This document shows, in pieces, positions 14,493 to 23,038 of a stretch of 64,000 bases of DNA. This DNA is from Conexibacter woesei Iso977N. GTDB taxonomy: Bacteria > Actinomycetota > Thermoleophilia > Solirubrobacterales > Solirubrobacteraceae. The position numbers were made by a program, and so were the translations under genes. The notes under the pieces were generated by a model. That model ran no database searches and was not told where the DNA came from. It worked only from the letters and a program-made list of their open reading frames with translations. The stretch is from NCBI RefSeq assembly GCF_000424625.1, contig NZ_AUKG01000002.1:1302001-1366000 (forward strand), written 5' to 3'. The number at the start of each line of letters is the position of its first letter. Position 1 is the first letter of the stretch.

Positions 14493-15403
14493 TAGTAGAC
14501 CGTCCGGCAGCGGTGGCGCGGGCGGGCCTTCAGCTCGGGTGACTGGCCGCGCGTCCAGAGCCACATGTCGAGCACGCGAGCCGGGACGTCCAGGCGCGCG
14601 CTGAGCAGCTCGCAGGCGTGCAGCGCGCAGGCGCGGATCTCGCGCTCCTCGCGGCCGGCGGGCAGCAGCTCCTCGGCGTCGATCCGCGCGGCCAGCTCGG
14701 GCGAGTACACCAACAACCCGTCGCAGCGCAGCACGTGCGGGACCAGGTTGTCGGCGAAGATCGTCAGCTCGTCGAGGTCGCCGAACTCCGCGACGCCGGC
14801 CAAGGCAAGGTCATTGGGAACGATCTGCGCGCGCTTGAAGAACCCGCGGTCGTCGTAGAGCGCCATGCCGCCCGCCAGCGTCGCCGCCAGCCGGTCGGCC
14901 GACCCGCCCGCCGACGCGATCAGGTCCAGCGCCGAGCGGTCCCCGAGGAACCGCCCCAGCTCGCGCAGCGCCTGCGTGTACAGGCTCATCAGCTCGTGGT
15001 CGGCGCGCTGGCCCAGCACGCCCGCCAGCCGCGCCGTGGTCATCGCGCGGAGATCGGAGACGCCCCACGGCCCGTCGACTCGGAACGCGTCCGCCAGGTT
15101 CCAGGCGACCGTGAAGTACCCCGACACGCTGCGCCCCGTCGCCGGGTCGACGCGCTTGCTCAGCGTCGGGAACCAGCCCGACCCGAAGTTGATGGTGTCG
15201 AGCGCCAGCGTGTAGAGCGCGACGTCGGCGACATCGCCCTCCAGGTAGTGCCGGACCGGGTCCAGCCCCGGATCGCTGACCACCGCGGCGCCATCGGCGC
15301 TCGGGTCGTACGCACCCAGGCGCTCCACGTCGATCTGGACCGACTGCGCGGTCCGCGCGATCTGCGCGCAGGAACTCCGGACGTGCTCGGCGAGGCGACC
15401 CAT
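14489..15403 (-). CDS. queuosine-salvage nucleosidase family protein (Qng1/DUF2419-like)
   Basis: This encodes 304 residues. From memory, DUF2419 (queuosine 5'-phosphate N-glycosylase, which frees queuine for tRNA modification) carries an ALNF-like N-terminal motif, a YKRAQI motif, a LTMFADYRVPQIL motif and a late EVEIRG motif. Here the counterparts are ALDTINFGSGWF, FFKRAQIVPNDL, LTIFADNLVPHVLRCDGLLVYS and EEREIRACALHACELL, in the right order and spacing, so the assignment is good. The ending LDMWLWTRGQ also fits. The protein starts MGRLAEHVRSSCAQIARTAQS. No other queuosine gene is in the window. Substrate specificity in this lineage is not known to me. Confidence 0.75.
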   Translation of the reverse strand: MGRLAEHVRSSCAQIARTAQSVQIDVERLGAYDPSADGAAVVSDPGLDPVRHYLEGDVADVALYTLALDTINFGSGWFPTLSKRVDPATGRSVSGYFTVAWNLADAFRVDGPWGVSDLRAMTTARLAGVLGQRADHELMSLYTQALRELGRFLGDRSALDLIASAGGSADRLAATLAGGMALYDDRGFFKRAQIVPNDLALAGVAEFGDLDELTIFADNLVPHVLRCDGLLVYSPELAARIDAEELLPAGREEREIRACALHACELLSARLDVPARVLDMWLWTRGQSPELKARPRHRCRTVYY

Positions 15404-15439
15404 GCGGCGCCGCAGGCTACCGCCACCGCCCGCCGGGCC

Positions 15440-16117
15440 TCAGCGGATGACCCGGCCGAAGTCGAGGTCGACGGTCAGCGCGCCCGTGTCGCTGCCGCTC
15501 GGCGCGCCCCTCGCCACGCCGACGCCGAGGTCGCGGAAGTTGGGGTCCAACAGGATCCTGCGGTGCGGTGGCGAGTTCAGCAGCCCGCGCAGGATCGCCC
15601 GCGGCGCGCCCGCCGACGCCTTGCCCCAGGCCAGCGCCTCGCCCAGCCACCACTCCCGGACGCCGCCGAGGTAGCCCGCCGACCTCACGCGCGACGACAC
15701 CGTCGTCCCGGCCGGGGAGTCGTGTGCGAAGAAGTCGTGCGCGGCCATGTCGCCCGCATGCCGGCGCGCGGCCAGCCGCAGCCTGCCGTTGGCCCGGACC
15801 GGCTTCAGCCCGTGCTGCGCACGCACGCCGTTGATCAGGCACTGCAGCGCATGAGCCGCGGCGGCCGTCGACAGGTGCGACGGCGCGGCGCTCGCATGCG
15901 CGCAGCGCGGCGGCGAAGAGTTGGCGGCCGCCGCCGGGGATGAGAAGGCGGCGGCCGCCGCCACGCAGAATAGTGCCTGCACCGCCCCGAAACGCGTCCA
16001 GATGTGTCCACGGCCGCGCCTGTAGGCCGCGGCCGTGCCGTCGTGAGTCCCCCGCACGTGCACCGTTCTGTCGCAAGTCATCGCACAACTGCGAGGTGCG
16101 ACGGGAACTGCACACAT
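15440..16117 (-). CDS. secreted CAP/SCP-domain protein
   Basis: This encodes up to 225 residues; the true start may be the internal ATG at 16081 or a later GTG. A signal peptide is visible as ALFCVAAAAAFSSPAAA near residues 48-65. The CAP domain follows with LQCLINGVRAQHGLKPV, RLAARRHAGDMAAHDFFAHDSPAG (the HAxxM and FxH signatures), GEALAWG, and LLNSPPHRRILLDPNFRDLGVGVA. The last is the SPxH motif of the YkwD-like bacterial CAP family, which is extracellular and of mostly unknown function. Two cysteines flank the domain start. The gene diverges from pcrA with overlapping upstream regions. Confidence 0.88.
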   Translation of the reverse strand: MCAVPVAPRSCAMTCDRTVHVRGTHDGTAAAYRRGRGHIWTRFGAVQALFCVAAAAAFSSPAAAANSSPPRCAHASAAPSHLSTAAAAHALQCLINGVRAQHGLKPVRANGRLRLAARRHAGDMAAHDFFAHDSPAGTTVSSRVRSAGYLGGVREWWLGEALAWGKASAGAPRAILRGLLNSPPHRRILLDPNFRDLGVGVARGAPSGSDTGALTVDLDFGRVIR

Positions 16118-16172
16118 GTCGTGGGTCCAACCTGTGCACTTCCTCCCGTACGGCGGCCGCCGGAGCCGCGCC

Positions 16173-16178
16173 TATCCT
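16173..16178 (+). promoter_or_regulatory. -10 element of pcrA, leaderless type
   Basis: TATCCT lies 6 bases before GTG 16185, which supports that codon as both transcription and translation start. Confidence 0.5.
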
Positions 16179-16184
16179 GGAGCG

Positions 16185-18446
16185 GTGCCGTCCGAAGTCC
16201 CACCCACCGCCGCCTCCTCCGCAGCCGCCTCGCCCCGCGACCAGCGCGTCGCCGACCTGCTTGAGGGCCTGAACCCGCCGCAGCGCGACGCGGTCCTGCA
16301 CGGCGACGGCCCGCTGCTGATCCTCGCGGGCGCCGGCTCGGGCAAGACGCGCGTGCTGACGCACCGGATCGCCTACCTGGTGCACACCCAGCGCGCCCGC
16401 GCGGGGGAGATCCTGGCGATCACGTTCACCAACAAGGCCGCCGCCGAGATGCGCGAGCGCGTCGGGCTGCTGCTCGGCCACTCGACGCGCGCGATGTGGG
16501 TGATGACGTTCCACTCCGCCTGCGCGCGGATGCTGCGCCAGCAGGCCGAGCGCCTCGGCTACACCTCGCGCTTCACGATCTACGACTCGTCGGACTCGCG
16601 GCGCCTGGTCAAGCGCTGCCTGGACCAGCTCGACGTCGACCCCAAGCGCTTCACCCCCAACTCGGTCGCCCACCAGATCAGCGACGCCAAGAACAAGCTG
16701 CGCTCCGCCGACGACTACTCCGAGATGGTCGGCAGCCACTTCGAGCGCACGATCGCCGACACCTACAAGTTGTATGAGTCGGAGCTGGTCCGGATGAACG
16801 CCATGGACTTCGACGACCTGCTGTTCCGCATGGTCAACGTCCTGGAGCTGTTCCCGGAGGTCAGGGAGCAGTACGCGCGCGCGTTCCGCCACGTCCTGGT
16901 CGACGAGTACCAGGACACCAACCACGCCCAGTACCGCCTGCTGCAGCTGATCGCCGGCGACCACCAGAACCTCGCGGTGGTCGGCGACGACGCGCAGTCG
17001 GTCTACTCGTTCCGCGGCGCGGACATCCGCAACATCCTGGACTTCCAGAAGGACTTCCCGGACGCGACGGTCGTCAAGTTGGAGCAGAACTACCGCTCCA
17101 CGCAGACGATCCTCGACGCCTCCAACTCGGTCATCGCCCACAACCGCGACCAGATGGAGAAGGCGCTGTGGACCGACCAGGGCCCCGGCGACCCGGTGAT
17201 GATCCGCGAGCTGGAGGACGAGCACGCCGAGGGCCGCTACGTGCTCGGCGAGGTCCAGCGGCTGCGCGACGAGGGCGTCTCGCTGGCCGAGATCGCCGTG
17301 CTCTACCGGACCAACGCGCAGTCGCGCGTCCTGCAGGACGCGCTGGTCCGGGCCGACGTCCCGTTCCAGATCATCGGCGGCACGAAGTTCTACGAGCGCT
17401 CGGAGATCAAGGACGCGCTGTCCTACCTGACGCTGCTGGCCAACCCGGCCGACGCGATCGCGTTCACGCGCATCGCCAACTCGCCCAAGCGCGGGATCGG
17501 CCAGACGTCGCTGTCGCGCGTGCTCGCGCACGCCGAGGCGATGGGGATCTCGACCTGGGACGCGGCGCTGGACCCGCAGGGCGTGCCCGGCCTGGGCACC
17601 GCGGCGGTGCGGTCGATCGGCCGGTTCATGGACATCATGTCGGGGCTGCGCGAGCGCGTCGCCGACAACGTCCCGATGGGCGACCTGCTGGAGGCCATCC
17701 TGCACGACGCCGGCTACCTGGAGGCGCTGCAGGCCGAGCGCACGATCGAGGCCCAGGGGCGGATCGAGAACCTCGAGCAGCTCGTCGAGGTCGCGCACGA
17801 GTTCGACGCCTCGCACCGCGCGCAGGAGGACCGGCTCGACCTGTTCCTGCAGGAGACCGCGCTGCGCTCCGACACCGACAGGCTCAGCGACGACACCGGC
17901 ATGGTCACGTTGATGACCTTGCACAACGCCAAGGGCCTGGAGTACCCGATCGTGTTCATGATCGGGATGGAGGAGGGCGTGTTCCCGCACTCCCGCTCGC
18001 TGGACGAGGGGACCCTCGAGGAGGAGCGGCGGCTCTGCTACGTCGGCATGACGCGGGCGATGCGGATGCTCCAGCTCACGCACGCGCGCCAGCGCAACGT
18101 GTTCGGCTCGCGCGCCTACGGGCTGCCGTCGCGGTTCCTGGCGGAGATCCCGCCGGAGTACGTCGACCGCCAGGGCGCGCAGGGATCGTGGGGCGGTGGC
18201 GCCTCGGCCGACCGCGGGATCCGGCCGCGCGCAAGCGCCTCCTGGGCCTCGATGCGCGCCGACAACGCCGCCGCCGCGGACAAGGGCGGCGGCTTCCGCC
18301 TCGGCGATGACGTCCTGCACGCGGCGTTCGGCGAGGGCGTCGTGACCGGCACCGAGCCGGGCGGCGTCGTGGTCATCCGCTTTGCCCGCGACGGCGCCGA
18401 GCGCAAGCTGATGGCCGAGTACGCACCCCTTGAACGGCGCGGGTAA
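16185..18446 (+). CDS. pcrA: ATP-dependent DNA helicase PcrA/UvrD
   Basis: This superfamily 1A 3'-5' helicase acts in nucleotide excision repair and replication. About 753 residues from GTG 16185; an ATG at 16116 is rejected because its extension overlaps the divergent CAP gene and the -10 points to 16185. Motifs appear in order: Q motif LNPPQRDAV, Walker [16 protein letters not shown], Ia [13 protein letters not shown], Walker [51 protein letters not shown], and [16 protein letters not shown]. The C-terminal 50 residues ([17 protein letters not shown]) form the Tudor-like RNA polymerase-binding domain typical of PcrA. folD starts 4 bases after its stop. Confidence 0.95.
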   Translation: MPSEVPPTAASSAAASPRDQRVADLLEGLNPPQRDAVLHGDGPLLILAGAGSGKTRVLTHRIAYLVHTQRARAGEILAITFTNKAAAEMRERVGLLLGHSTRAMWVMTFHSACARMLRQQAERLGYTSRFTIYDSSDSRRLVKRCLDQLDVDPKRFTPNSVAHQISDAKNKLRSADDYSEMVGSHFERTIADTYKLYESELVRMNAMDFDDLLFRMVNVLELFPEVREQYARAFRHVLVDEYQDTNHAQYRLLQLIAGDHQNLAVVGDDAQSVYSFRGADIRNILDFQKDFPDATVVKLEQNYRSTQTILDASNSVIAHNRDQMEKALWTDQGPGDPVMIRELEDEHAEGRYVLGEVQRLRDEGVSLAEIAVLYRTNAQSRVLQDALVRADVPFQIIGGTKFYERSEIKDALSYLTLLANPADAIAFTRIANSPKRGIGQTSLSRVLAHAEAMGISTWDAALDPQGVPGLGTAAVRSIGRFMDIMSGLRERVADNVPMGDLLEAILHDAGYLEALQAERTIEAQGRIENLEQLVEVAHEFDASHRAQEDRLDLFLQETALRSDTDRLSDDTGMVTLMTLHNAKGLEYPIVFMIGMEEGVFPHSRSLDEGTLEEERRLCYVGMTRAMRMLQLTHARQRNVFGSRAYGLPSRFLAEIPPEYVDRQGAQGSWGGGASADRGIRPRASASWASMRADNAAAADKGGGFRLGDDVLHAAFGEGVVTGTEPGGVVVIRFARDGAERKLMAEYAPLERRG

Positions 18447-18450
18447 CTTG

Positions 18451-19323
18451 ATGGCCGTGAGCGCGGAGATCATCGACGGCAAGGCGATCGGGGCGAAGGT
18501 CCGTGAGGAGGTGGGCCGCGACGTCGCGGCGTTCACCGAGCGCACGGGGCACAAGCCGGGGTTGGCCACCATCTTGGTCGGCGACGACCCGGCGTCGGAG
18601 GTCTACGTCGCCAGCAAGCGCCGCACCGCGGGCGAGCTGGGGATCGAGTCCTTCCACCACGCCCTGCCCGCGGACGTGGCGTCGGAGGAGGTCGAGGCGC
18701 TGATCGAGCGGCTCAACACGGATGACAGCGTGAGCGGGATCCTCTGCCAGCTGCCGGTCCCCGACCACCTCGACGGCGTCCACCTGACCGGCCTGATCGA
18801 CGCGCGCAAGGACGTCGACGGGCTCACGCCGCTGAGCGCCGGCTACCTGGCGCTGGGCCGCGAGGGACTGCGGCCGTGCACGCCCGCCGGCTGCATGGTG
18901 CTGCTGGCCGAGGCGGGCGTCGACCTGTCCGGCAAGCACGCGGTCGTGATCGGACGCTCGAACCTCTTCGGCAAGCCGATGGCCCAGCTGCTGCTGGCCG
19001 CCAACGCGACCGTGACGATCGCGCACTCCCGGACCGCCGACCTGCCGGCCGTGTGCCGCGAGGCCGACGTGCTGGTCGCCGCCGTCGGGCGCGATCGGAT
19101 GGTCAAGGCCGACTGGGTCAGGCCGGGCGCGACGGTCATCGACGTCGGGATCAACCGCTCCGACGACGGCCTGCACGGCGACGTCGACTTCGACGCGGTC
19201 GCCGAGGTCGCGGGCGCGATCACGCCGGTCCCGGGCGGCGTCGGCCCGATGACGATCGCGATGTTGATGAGGAACACGCTGCAGGCCGCGGAGATGATCG
19301 CGCGCGAGGGCGCGGTCGCATGA
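18451..19323 (+). CDS. folD: bifunctional methylene-THF dehydrogenase/cyclohydrolase
   Basis: This interconverts 5,10-methylene-, methenyl- and 10-formyl-tetrahydrofolate in the cytoplasm. The 290 residues include the catalytic [14 protein letters not shown] (lysine of YxxxK), [12 protein letters not shown], the [11 protein letters not shown] substrate motif, [11 protein letters not shown], the NADP site [17 protein letters not shown] and the C-terminal [19 protein letters not shown] 18451 is preferred over an in-frame TTG at 18430 that would overlap pcrA. The gene follows pcrA and overlaps the next membrane gene by ATGA, so it is probably part of a four-gene transcript. Functionally it joins the serC-serA riboswitch story through one-carbon metabolism. 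Confidence 0.95.
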   Translation: MAVSAEIIDGKAIGAKVREEVGRDVAAFTERTGHKPGLATILVGDDPASEVYVASKRRTAGELGIESFHHALPADVASEEVEALIERLNTDDSVSGILCQLPVPDHLDGVHLTGLIDARKDVDGLTPLSAGYLALGREGLRPCTPAGCMVLLAEAGVDLSGKHAVVIGRSNLFGKPMAQLLLAANATVTIAHSRTADLPAVCREADVLVAAVGRDRMVKADWVRPGATVIDVGINRSDDGLHGDVDFDAVAEVAGAITPVPGGVGPMTIAMLMRNTLQAAEMIAREGAVA

Positions 19324-19868
19324 GCCGCCTGCGCTCGGGCGAGCTGATCGCCGGCGTCGGCGGGGTGGGGCTGTTCGTCGTGATGTTCTTCGACTGGTTC
19401 GGCTTCGACCCCGGCCCCGCGCAGCGCACCGTCGATCGAACGCAGGACTTCGGCGGCGGCGGGATCCTCAGCCTGCTGAACACGTACAGCACGAGGGGCG
19501 TCGACCTCGACGGCTGGTCGACGCTCGGCTGGTTCATGGTGGTGTTGCTGTGCGTCCAGATGCTCGGCGCGGCGGCGTTGGTGTACATGACGATCAGGCG
19601 CGCCTCGCCGGCGTGGCCGATCGGCGCGGGCGTGCTGACCTGGCTGGTCGGCTCGACGATCTGGGTGGTCCTGCTGTTCCGCGTCTGCATCACGCAGCCG
19701 GGCGTCGACCGCTACATCGGCGTGCAGCTGGCCGCCTACCTCGGCCTCCTCTTCTCGGCGCTGATCCCGATCGGCGGGCTGGTCTCGATCCGCAACGAGC
19801 GCACGCGGACGCCGGAGTCGCTGGGCTACATGCCACCCCCGGCCCGCACCGCGCCGACGACGTCGTGA
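19320..19868 (+). CDS. four-TM membrane protein, first of a tandem pair
   Basis: This encodes 182 residues with about four membrane segments (near 9-27, 68-90, 101-124 and 138-158). A short loop after the first segment ([18 protein letters not shown]) and a cytoplasmic tail ([18 protein letters not shown]) are also visible. The ATG overlaps the folD stop. The sequence is strikingly similar to the next gene (WSTLGWFM then [49 protein letters not shown]), so the two arose by tandem duplication. No family was recognised with confidence. The conserved C-terminal TPESL-YMPPPAR may be a binding tail. Confidence 0.8.
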   Translation: MSRLRSGELIAGVGGVGLFVVMFFDWFGFDPGPAQRTVDRTQDFGGGGILSLLNTYSTRGVDLDGWSTLGWFMVVLLCVQMLGAAALVYMTIRRASPAWPIGAGVLTWLVGSTIWVVLLFRVCITQPGVDRYIGVQLAAYLGLLFSALIPIGGLVSIRNERTRTPESLGYMPPPARTAPTTS

Positions 19869-20407
19869 CGCGCCTGCGCGCCGGCGAGCTGCTCGCCGGC
19901 GCCGGTGGGGCCGGGCTGTTCGTCCTGCTGTTCTTGAACTGGTTCGCCCTCCGCGGCCATGGCTCGGGCACGACGTTCTACGACGCGAGCTCCGGGAGCG
20001 GCATCGCCGACATGGTCCGCGAGTACTCCAACACCCATCACGCCCTCGACGCCTGGTCGACGCTGGGTTGGTTCATGCTGGTGTTGCTCTGCGTCCAGAT
20101 GCTCGGGGCGGCGGCGTTGGTGTACATGACGGTCAGGCGCGCCTCGCCCGCGTGGCCGATCGGGGCGGGCGTGCTGACGTGGATCGTCGGCAGCGCGATC
20201 TGGCTCGTCCTGCTCGTCCGGGTCTGCGTCGCGCAGCCGGGCATCGACGCGCTGATCGCCGTCCAGTGGGCCGCCTACGCCGGCCTGGCATGCTCGGCGC
20301 TGATCCCTCTCGGCGGCCTGCTGTCGATCAGGGACGAGCGCAAGCGGACGCCGGAGTCCCTGGCGTACATGCCGCCGCCCGCGCGCACCGCGCCGCCAGG
20401 CCCGTAG
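19865..20407 (+). CDS. four-TM membrane protein, second of a tandem pair
   Basis: This encodes 180 residues from a GTG that overlaps the previous stop (GTGA). It is a paralogue of the gene before it, with the same segment layout. The two are nearly identical across [17 protein letters not shown] and [16 protein letters not shown], and share the tail [16 protein letters not shown]. The external loop after segment 1 differs (GHGSGTTFYDASSGSGIADM), so the copies have diverged mainly outside the membrane. The pair could form a heterodimer (inference). Function is unknown. Confidence 0.8.
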   Translation: MTRLRAGELLAGAGGAGLFVLLFLNWFALRGHGSGTTFYDASSGSGIADMVREYSNTHHALDAWSTLGWFMLVLLCVQMLGAAALVYMTVRRASPAWPIGAGVLTWIVGSAIWLVLLVRVCVAQPGIDALIAVQWAAYAGLACSALIPLGGLLSIRDERKRTPESLAYMPPPARTAPPGP

Positions 20408-20411
20408 TCCC

Positions 20412-20417
20412 TAGCCT
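20412..20417 (+). promoter_or_regulatory. -10 element, leaderless type
   Basis: TAGCCT sits exactly 7 bases before ATG 20425. The gene would begin translation on the first base of its mRNA. Confidence 0.55.
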
Positions 20418-20424
20418 GGGGCGC

Positions 20425-21321
20425 ATGAAGCTCCTGATCACGGGTTCGGGCGGCAAGGTCGGCCGGGCGACGGTCGCCGCGGCGGTCGCGGCCGGCCACA
20501 AGGTGACGGCCGTCGACCTGCAGCGCGCGTCGTTCGACCGCCCCGAGCCGGGCGCGCCGCGCTACGTCCAGGCCGACCTCACCGACGCCGGCGACGCGTT
20601 CGCGGTCCTGGCCAGGACGAGGTTCGACGCGGTCATCCACGCCGCCGCGATCCCGGAGCCGACCGGCAACCCGCCGCACGTCGTGTTCCACAACAACTTG
20701 ATGGGCACGTTCAACCTGCTGGAGGCCGCGGTGCGCTTCGGCGTCCCGCGCTTCGTGCACGTCTCCAGCGAGACGGTCCCGGGCTTCTTCTTCCCCGAGC
20801 GCCCGTACCTGCCCGACTACCTGCCGATCGACGAGGAGCACCCGGTCGCGCCGCAGGACCCCTACGCGCTGGCGAAGTCCTTCGGCGAGCAGCTCTGCGA
20901 CGCGGCGGTCGCGCGCAGCGACATGAGGGTCATCAGCATCCGCCCGTCGTGGGTCCAGAACGACGACAACTACGAGTGGAACCTCGGGCCCCAGCTGGCC
21001 GACCCCGGCATCCTGCCCGCGGGCTTCTGGGCCTACATCGACGTGCAGGACCTCGCCGACGCGCTGCTGCTCGCCGCGGCCTCCGACCTGCCGGGCCACG
21101 AGGTCTTCTACATCGCCTCGCCCGACGTCGCCGCGACGCAGACGCTCCCGGAGCTGCTGGCTCGCCATGGCCTGACCGACAGGCTGCCGTTGCGCGACCT
21201 GGACCGCCCGGACGCGAGCAGCATCTCGATCGCCAAGGCGCGCCGCCTGCTCGGCTACGACCCCAGGCGCTCGTGGCGAGACCACCTCGACGAGCAGGGC
21301 CATAAGATCGGAGACCGATGA
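20425..21321 (+). CDS. NAD-dependent epimerase/dehydratase (extended SDR)
   Basis: This encodes 298 residues starting with the nucleotide-binding motif MKLLITGSGGKVGRATVAAAV (GxxGxxG). Other SDR signatures are DLTD, VIHAAAIPEP, NNLMGTFNLLEAA, FVHVSSETV, and the catalytic tyrosine-lysine in PYALAKSFGEQL. It probably oxidises, reduces or epimerises a nucleotide sugar or a small hydroxy compound. The late SISIAKARRLLGYDPRRSWR is typical of uronate dehydrogenase/UDP-glucose 4-epimerase relatives. The exact substrate is unknown. The stop overlaps the gatC start by ATGA. Confidence 0.88.
   Translation: MKLLITGSGGKVGRATVAAAVAAGHKVTAVDLQRASFDRPEPGAPRYVQADLTDAGDAFAVLARTRFDAVIHAAAIPEPTGNPPHVVFHNNLMGTFNLLEAAVRFGVPRFVHVSSETVPGFFFPERPYLPDYLPIDEEHPVAPQDPYALAKSFGEQLCDAAVARSDMRVISIRPSWVQNDDNYEWNLGPQLADPGILPAGFWAYIDVQDLADALLLAAASDLPGHEVFYIASPDVAATQTLPELLARHGLTDRLPLRDLDRPDASSISIAKARRLLGYDPRRSWRDHLDEQGHKIGDR
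21303..21308 (+). promoter_or_regulatory. possible -10 element before gatC
   Basis: TAAGAT lies 9 bases before the gatC ATG, within the end of the epimerase gene. GGAG at 21310-21313 could also serve as a ribosome site. Confidence 0.3.
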
Positions 21322-21617
21322 TCGACCGTGAGCAGGTAGTCCACGTCGCCCGGTTGGCCCGGCTGGAGCTGAGCGACGACGAGGTCGGGACGATGGCGGC
21401 GGAGCTGTCCTCGGTCCTCGGCCACATCGAGAAGATCTCCGAGCTGTCGCTCGACGACGTCGCGCCGACGACCCACGTGGTTGAGGTCGGCAACGCGCTG
21501 CGCGAGGACGTGCCGGTCCCGTGCCTGCCACGCGAGGTCGCGCTGTCGCAGGCGCCGGCCGTCCAGGACGGCGGCTTCCTCGTGCCCAGCCCGCAGGCCG
21601 GCGGGCCGACGGCATGA
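21318..21617 (+). CDS. gatC: Asp/Glu-tRNA amidotransferase subunit C
   Basis: This small subunit of the GatCAB complex stabilises GatA and threads between GatA and GatB. The 99 residues contain the family pattern VVHVARLARLELSDDEV, the middle LGHIEKISELSLDDVAPTTHV and the C-terminal NALREDVPVPCLPREVAL. The length is normal. It is the first gene of gatC-gatA-gatB, each pair joined by an ATGA overlap, which indicates tight translational coupling and equal expression. Confidence 0.94.
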   Translation: MIDREQVVHVARLARLELSDDEVGTMAAELSSVLGHIEKISELSLDDVAPTTHVVEVGNALREDVPVPCLPREVALSQAPAVQDGGFLVPSPQAGGPTA

Positions 21618-23038
21618 GCGACGTCACCGCGCTCACCGCCAAGCAGGCCGCCGACGCGGTCGCCACGGGCGACCTCGACGCGACCGAGCTGTTCGAGGCC
21701 TACCGCGCCAAGGCCGCCGCCGACGCGCTCAACGCCTACACCTGGGTCGCCGAGACGGCGCCGGACGGCTTGAGCGACAACAAGGGCCTGCCGCTCGGCG
21801 GCGTCCCGCTCGCGGTCAAGGACCTGTTCTGCACCGAGGGCGTCCCGAGCCAGTCGGGCTCGAAGATCCTCGAGGGCTACCTGCCGCCCTACACGGCGAC
21901 GGTCGTCGAGCGCCTCGCCGCCGCCGGCGCGCCGCTGCTGGCCAAGACCAACCAGGACGAGTTCGCGATGGGCTCGTCGAACGAGAACTCCGCCTACGGC
22001 CCGGCGCTGAACCCGTGGGACACGACGCGGATCCCGGGCGGGTCGAGCGGCGGCAGCGCCGCCGCCGTCGCCGCGGGCAGCGCGCCGTGGGCGCTGGGCA
22101 CCGACACCGGCGGCTCGATCCGCCAGCCCGCCGCGATGACCGGCATCGTCGGGCTGAAGCCGACGTACGGCTCGGTCTCCCGCTACGGGATGATCGCCTT
22201 CGCCTCGTCGCTGGACCAGGCCGGCCCGCTGACGCGCGACGTCACCGACGCGGCGTTGTTGTACTCCAAGATGACCGGCCGGGACCCGCGCGACTCGACG
22301 TCGCTCGAACATCCCGAGCAGATCGCGCTGCCGACCGCGCAGCGTCTCGACGGGCTCACGTTCGGCGTCCCGTCCGACCTGCAGACCGAGGGCGTCGACC
22401 CCGGCGTCGTCGCGCGCTTCGAGGAGACGCAGAGGCTGATCGAGGAGCTGGGCGGCAGGATCGCGACGGTGGAGCTGCCGCACGCGAAGTACGGCGTCAG
22501 CGCCTACTACGTGCTCGCGCCCGCCGAGGCGTCCTCGAACCTCGCGCGCTTCGACGGCGTCCGCTACGGCCTGCGCGCCGAGGCCGAGACGCTGCTCGAG
22601 ATGTACACCAAGACGCGCCACGACGGCTTCGGCCCCGAGGTCAAGCGCCGGATCATGCTCGGCACGTACGCGTTGAGCTCCGGCTACTACGACGCCTACT
22701 ACGGCAAGGCCCAGCGCGTCCGGACGATGATCGCGCAGGACTACAACAACGCGTTCGCCGGCGTCGACTTCGTGATCACCCCGACCGCGCCGAACGTCGC
22801 GTGGAAGCTGGGGGAGAAGAGCGACGACCCGTTGGCCATGTACTTGGAGGACCTGTTCACGATCCCGATCAGCCTTGCGGGGCTGCCGGCGATCTCGATC
22901 CCGAACGGGTTGAGCGACAACCTGCCGACCGGCTTCCAGATCGCCGGCCCGGCGTTCAGCGAGAACAAGGTCCTGGACGCCGCCTTCGCCCTGGAGCAGG
23001 CGATCGGCTTCGACGCGAGCAACGGGAGGACGGCATGA
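21614..23038 (+). CDS. gatA: Asp/Glu-tRNA amidotransferase subunit A
   Basis: This amidase-signature glutaminase releases ammonia for conversion of Glu-tRNA-Gln and/or Asp-tRNA-Asn. The 474 residues start MSDVTALTAKQAADAV at the ATGA overlap. The Ser-cisSer-Lys triad is visible: lysine in PLAVKDLF, the glycine/serine-rich signature IPGGSSGGSAAAVAAG, and the nucleophile region GTDTGGSIRQPA. The substrate-channel region GLKPTYGSVSRYG and the late AGLPAISIPNG motif are intact. With gltX in the window and gatB following, this supports the indirect route to Gln-tRNA and/or Asn-tRNA. Confidence 0.96.
   Translation: MSDVTALTAKQAADAVATGDLDATELFEAYRAKAAADALNAYTWVAETAPDGLSDNKGLPLGGVPLAVKDLFCTEGVPSQSGSKILEGYLPPYTATVVERLAAAGAPLLAKTNQDEFAMGSSNENSAYGPALNPWDTTRIPGGSSGGSAAAVAAGSAPWALGTDTGGSIRQPAAMTGIVGLKPTYGSVSRYGMIAFASSLDQAGPLTRDVTDAALLYSKMTGRDPRDSTSLEHPEQIALPTAQRLDGLTFGVPSDLQTEGVDPGVVARFEETQRLIEELGGRIATVELPHAKYGVSAYYVLAPAEASSNLARFDGVRYGLRAEAETLLEMYTKTRHDGFGPEVKRRIMLGTYALSSGYYDAYYGKAQRVRTMIAQDYNNAFAGVDFVITPTAPNVAWKLGEKSDDPLAMYLEDLFTIPISLAGLPAISIPNGLSDNLPTGFQIAGPAFSENKVLDAAFALEQAIGFDASNGRTA

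Noticed and set aside
15417-18572. A very long minus-strand open frame (about 1050 codons) opposite pcrA
   Set aside because: It is antisense to all PcrA motifs and has low-complexity Arg/Val/Asp-rich composition, an artefact of high GC.
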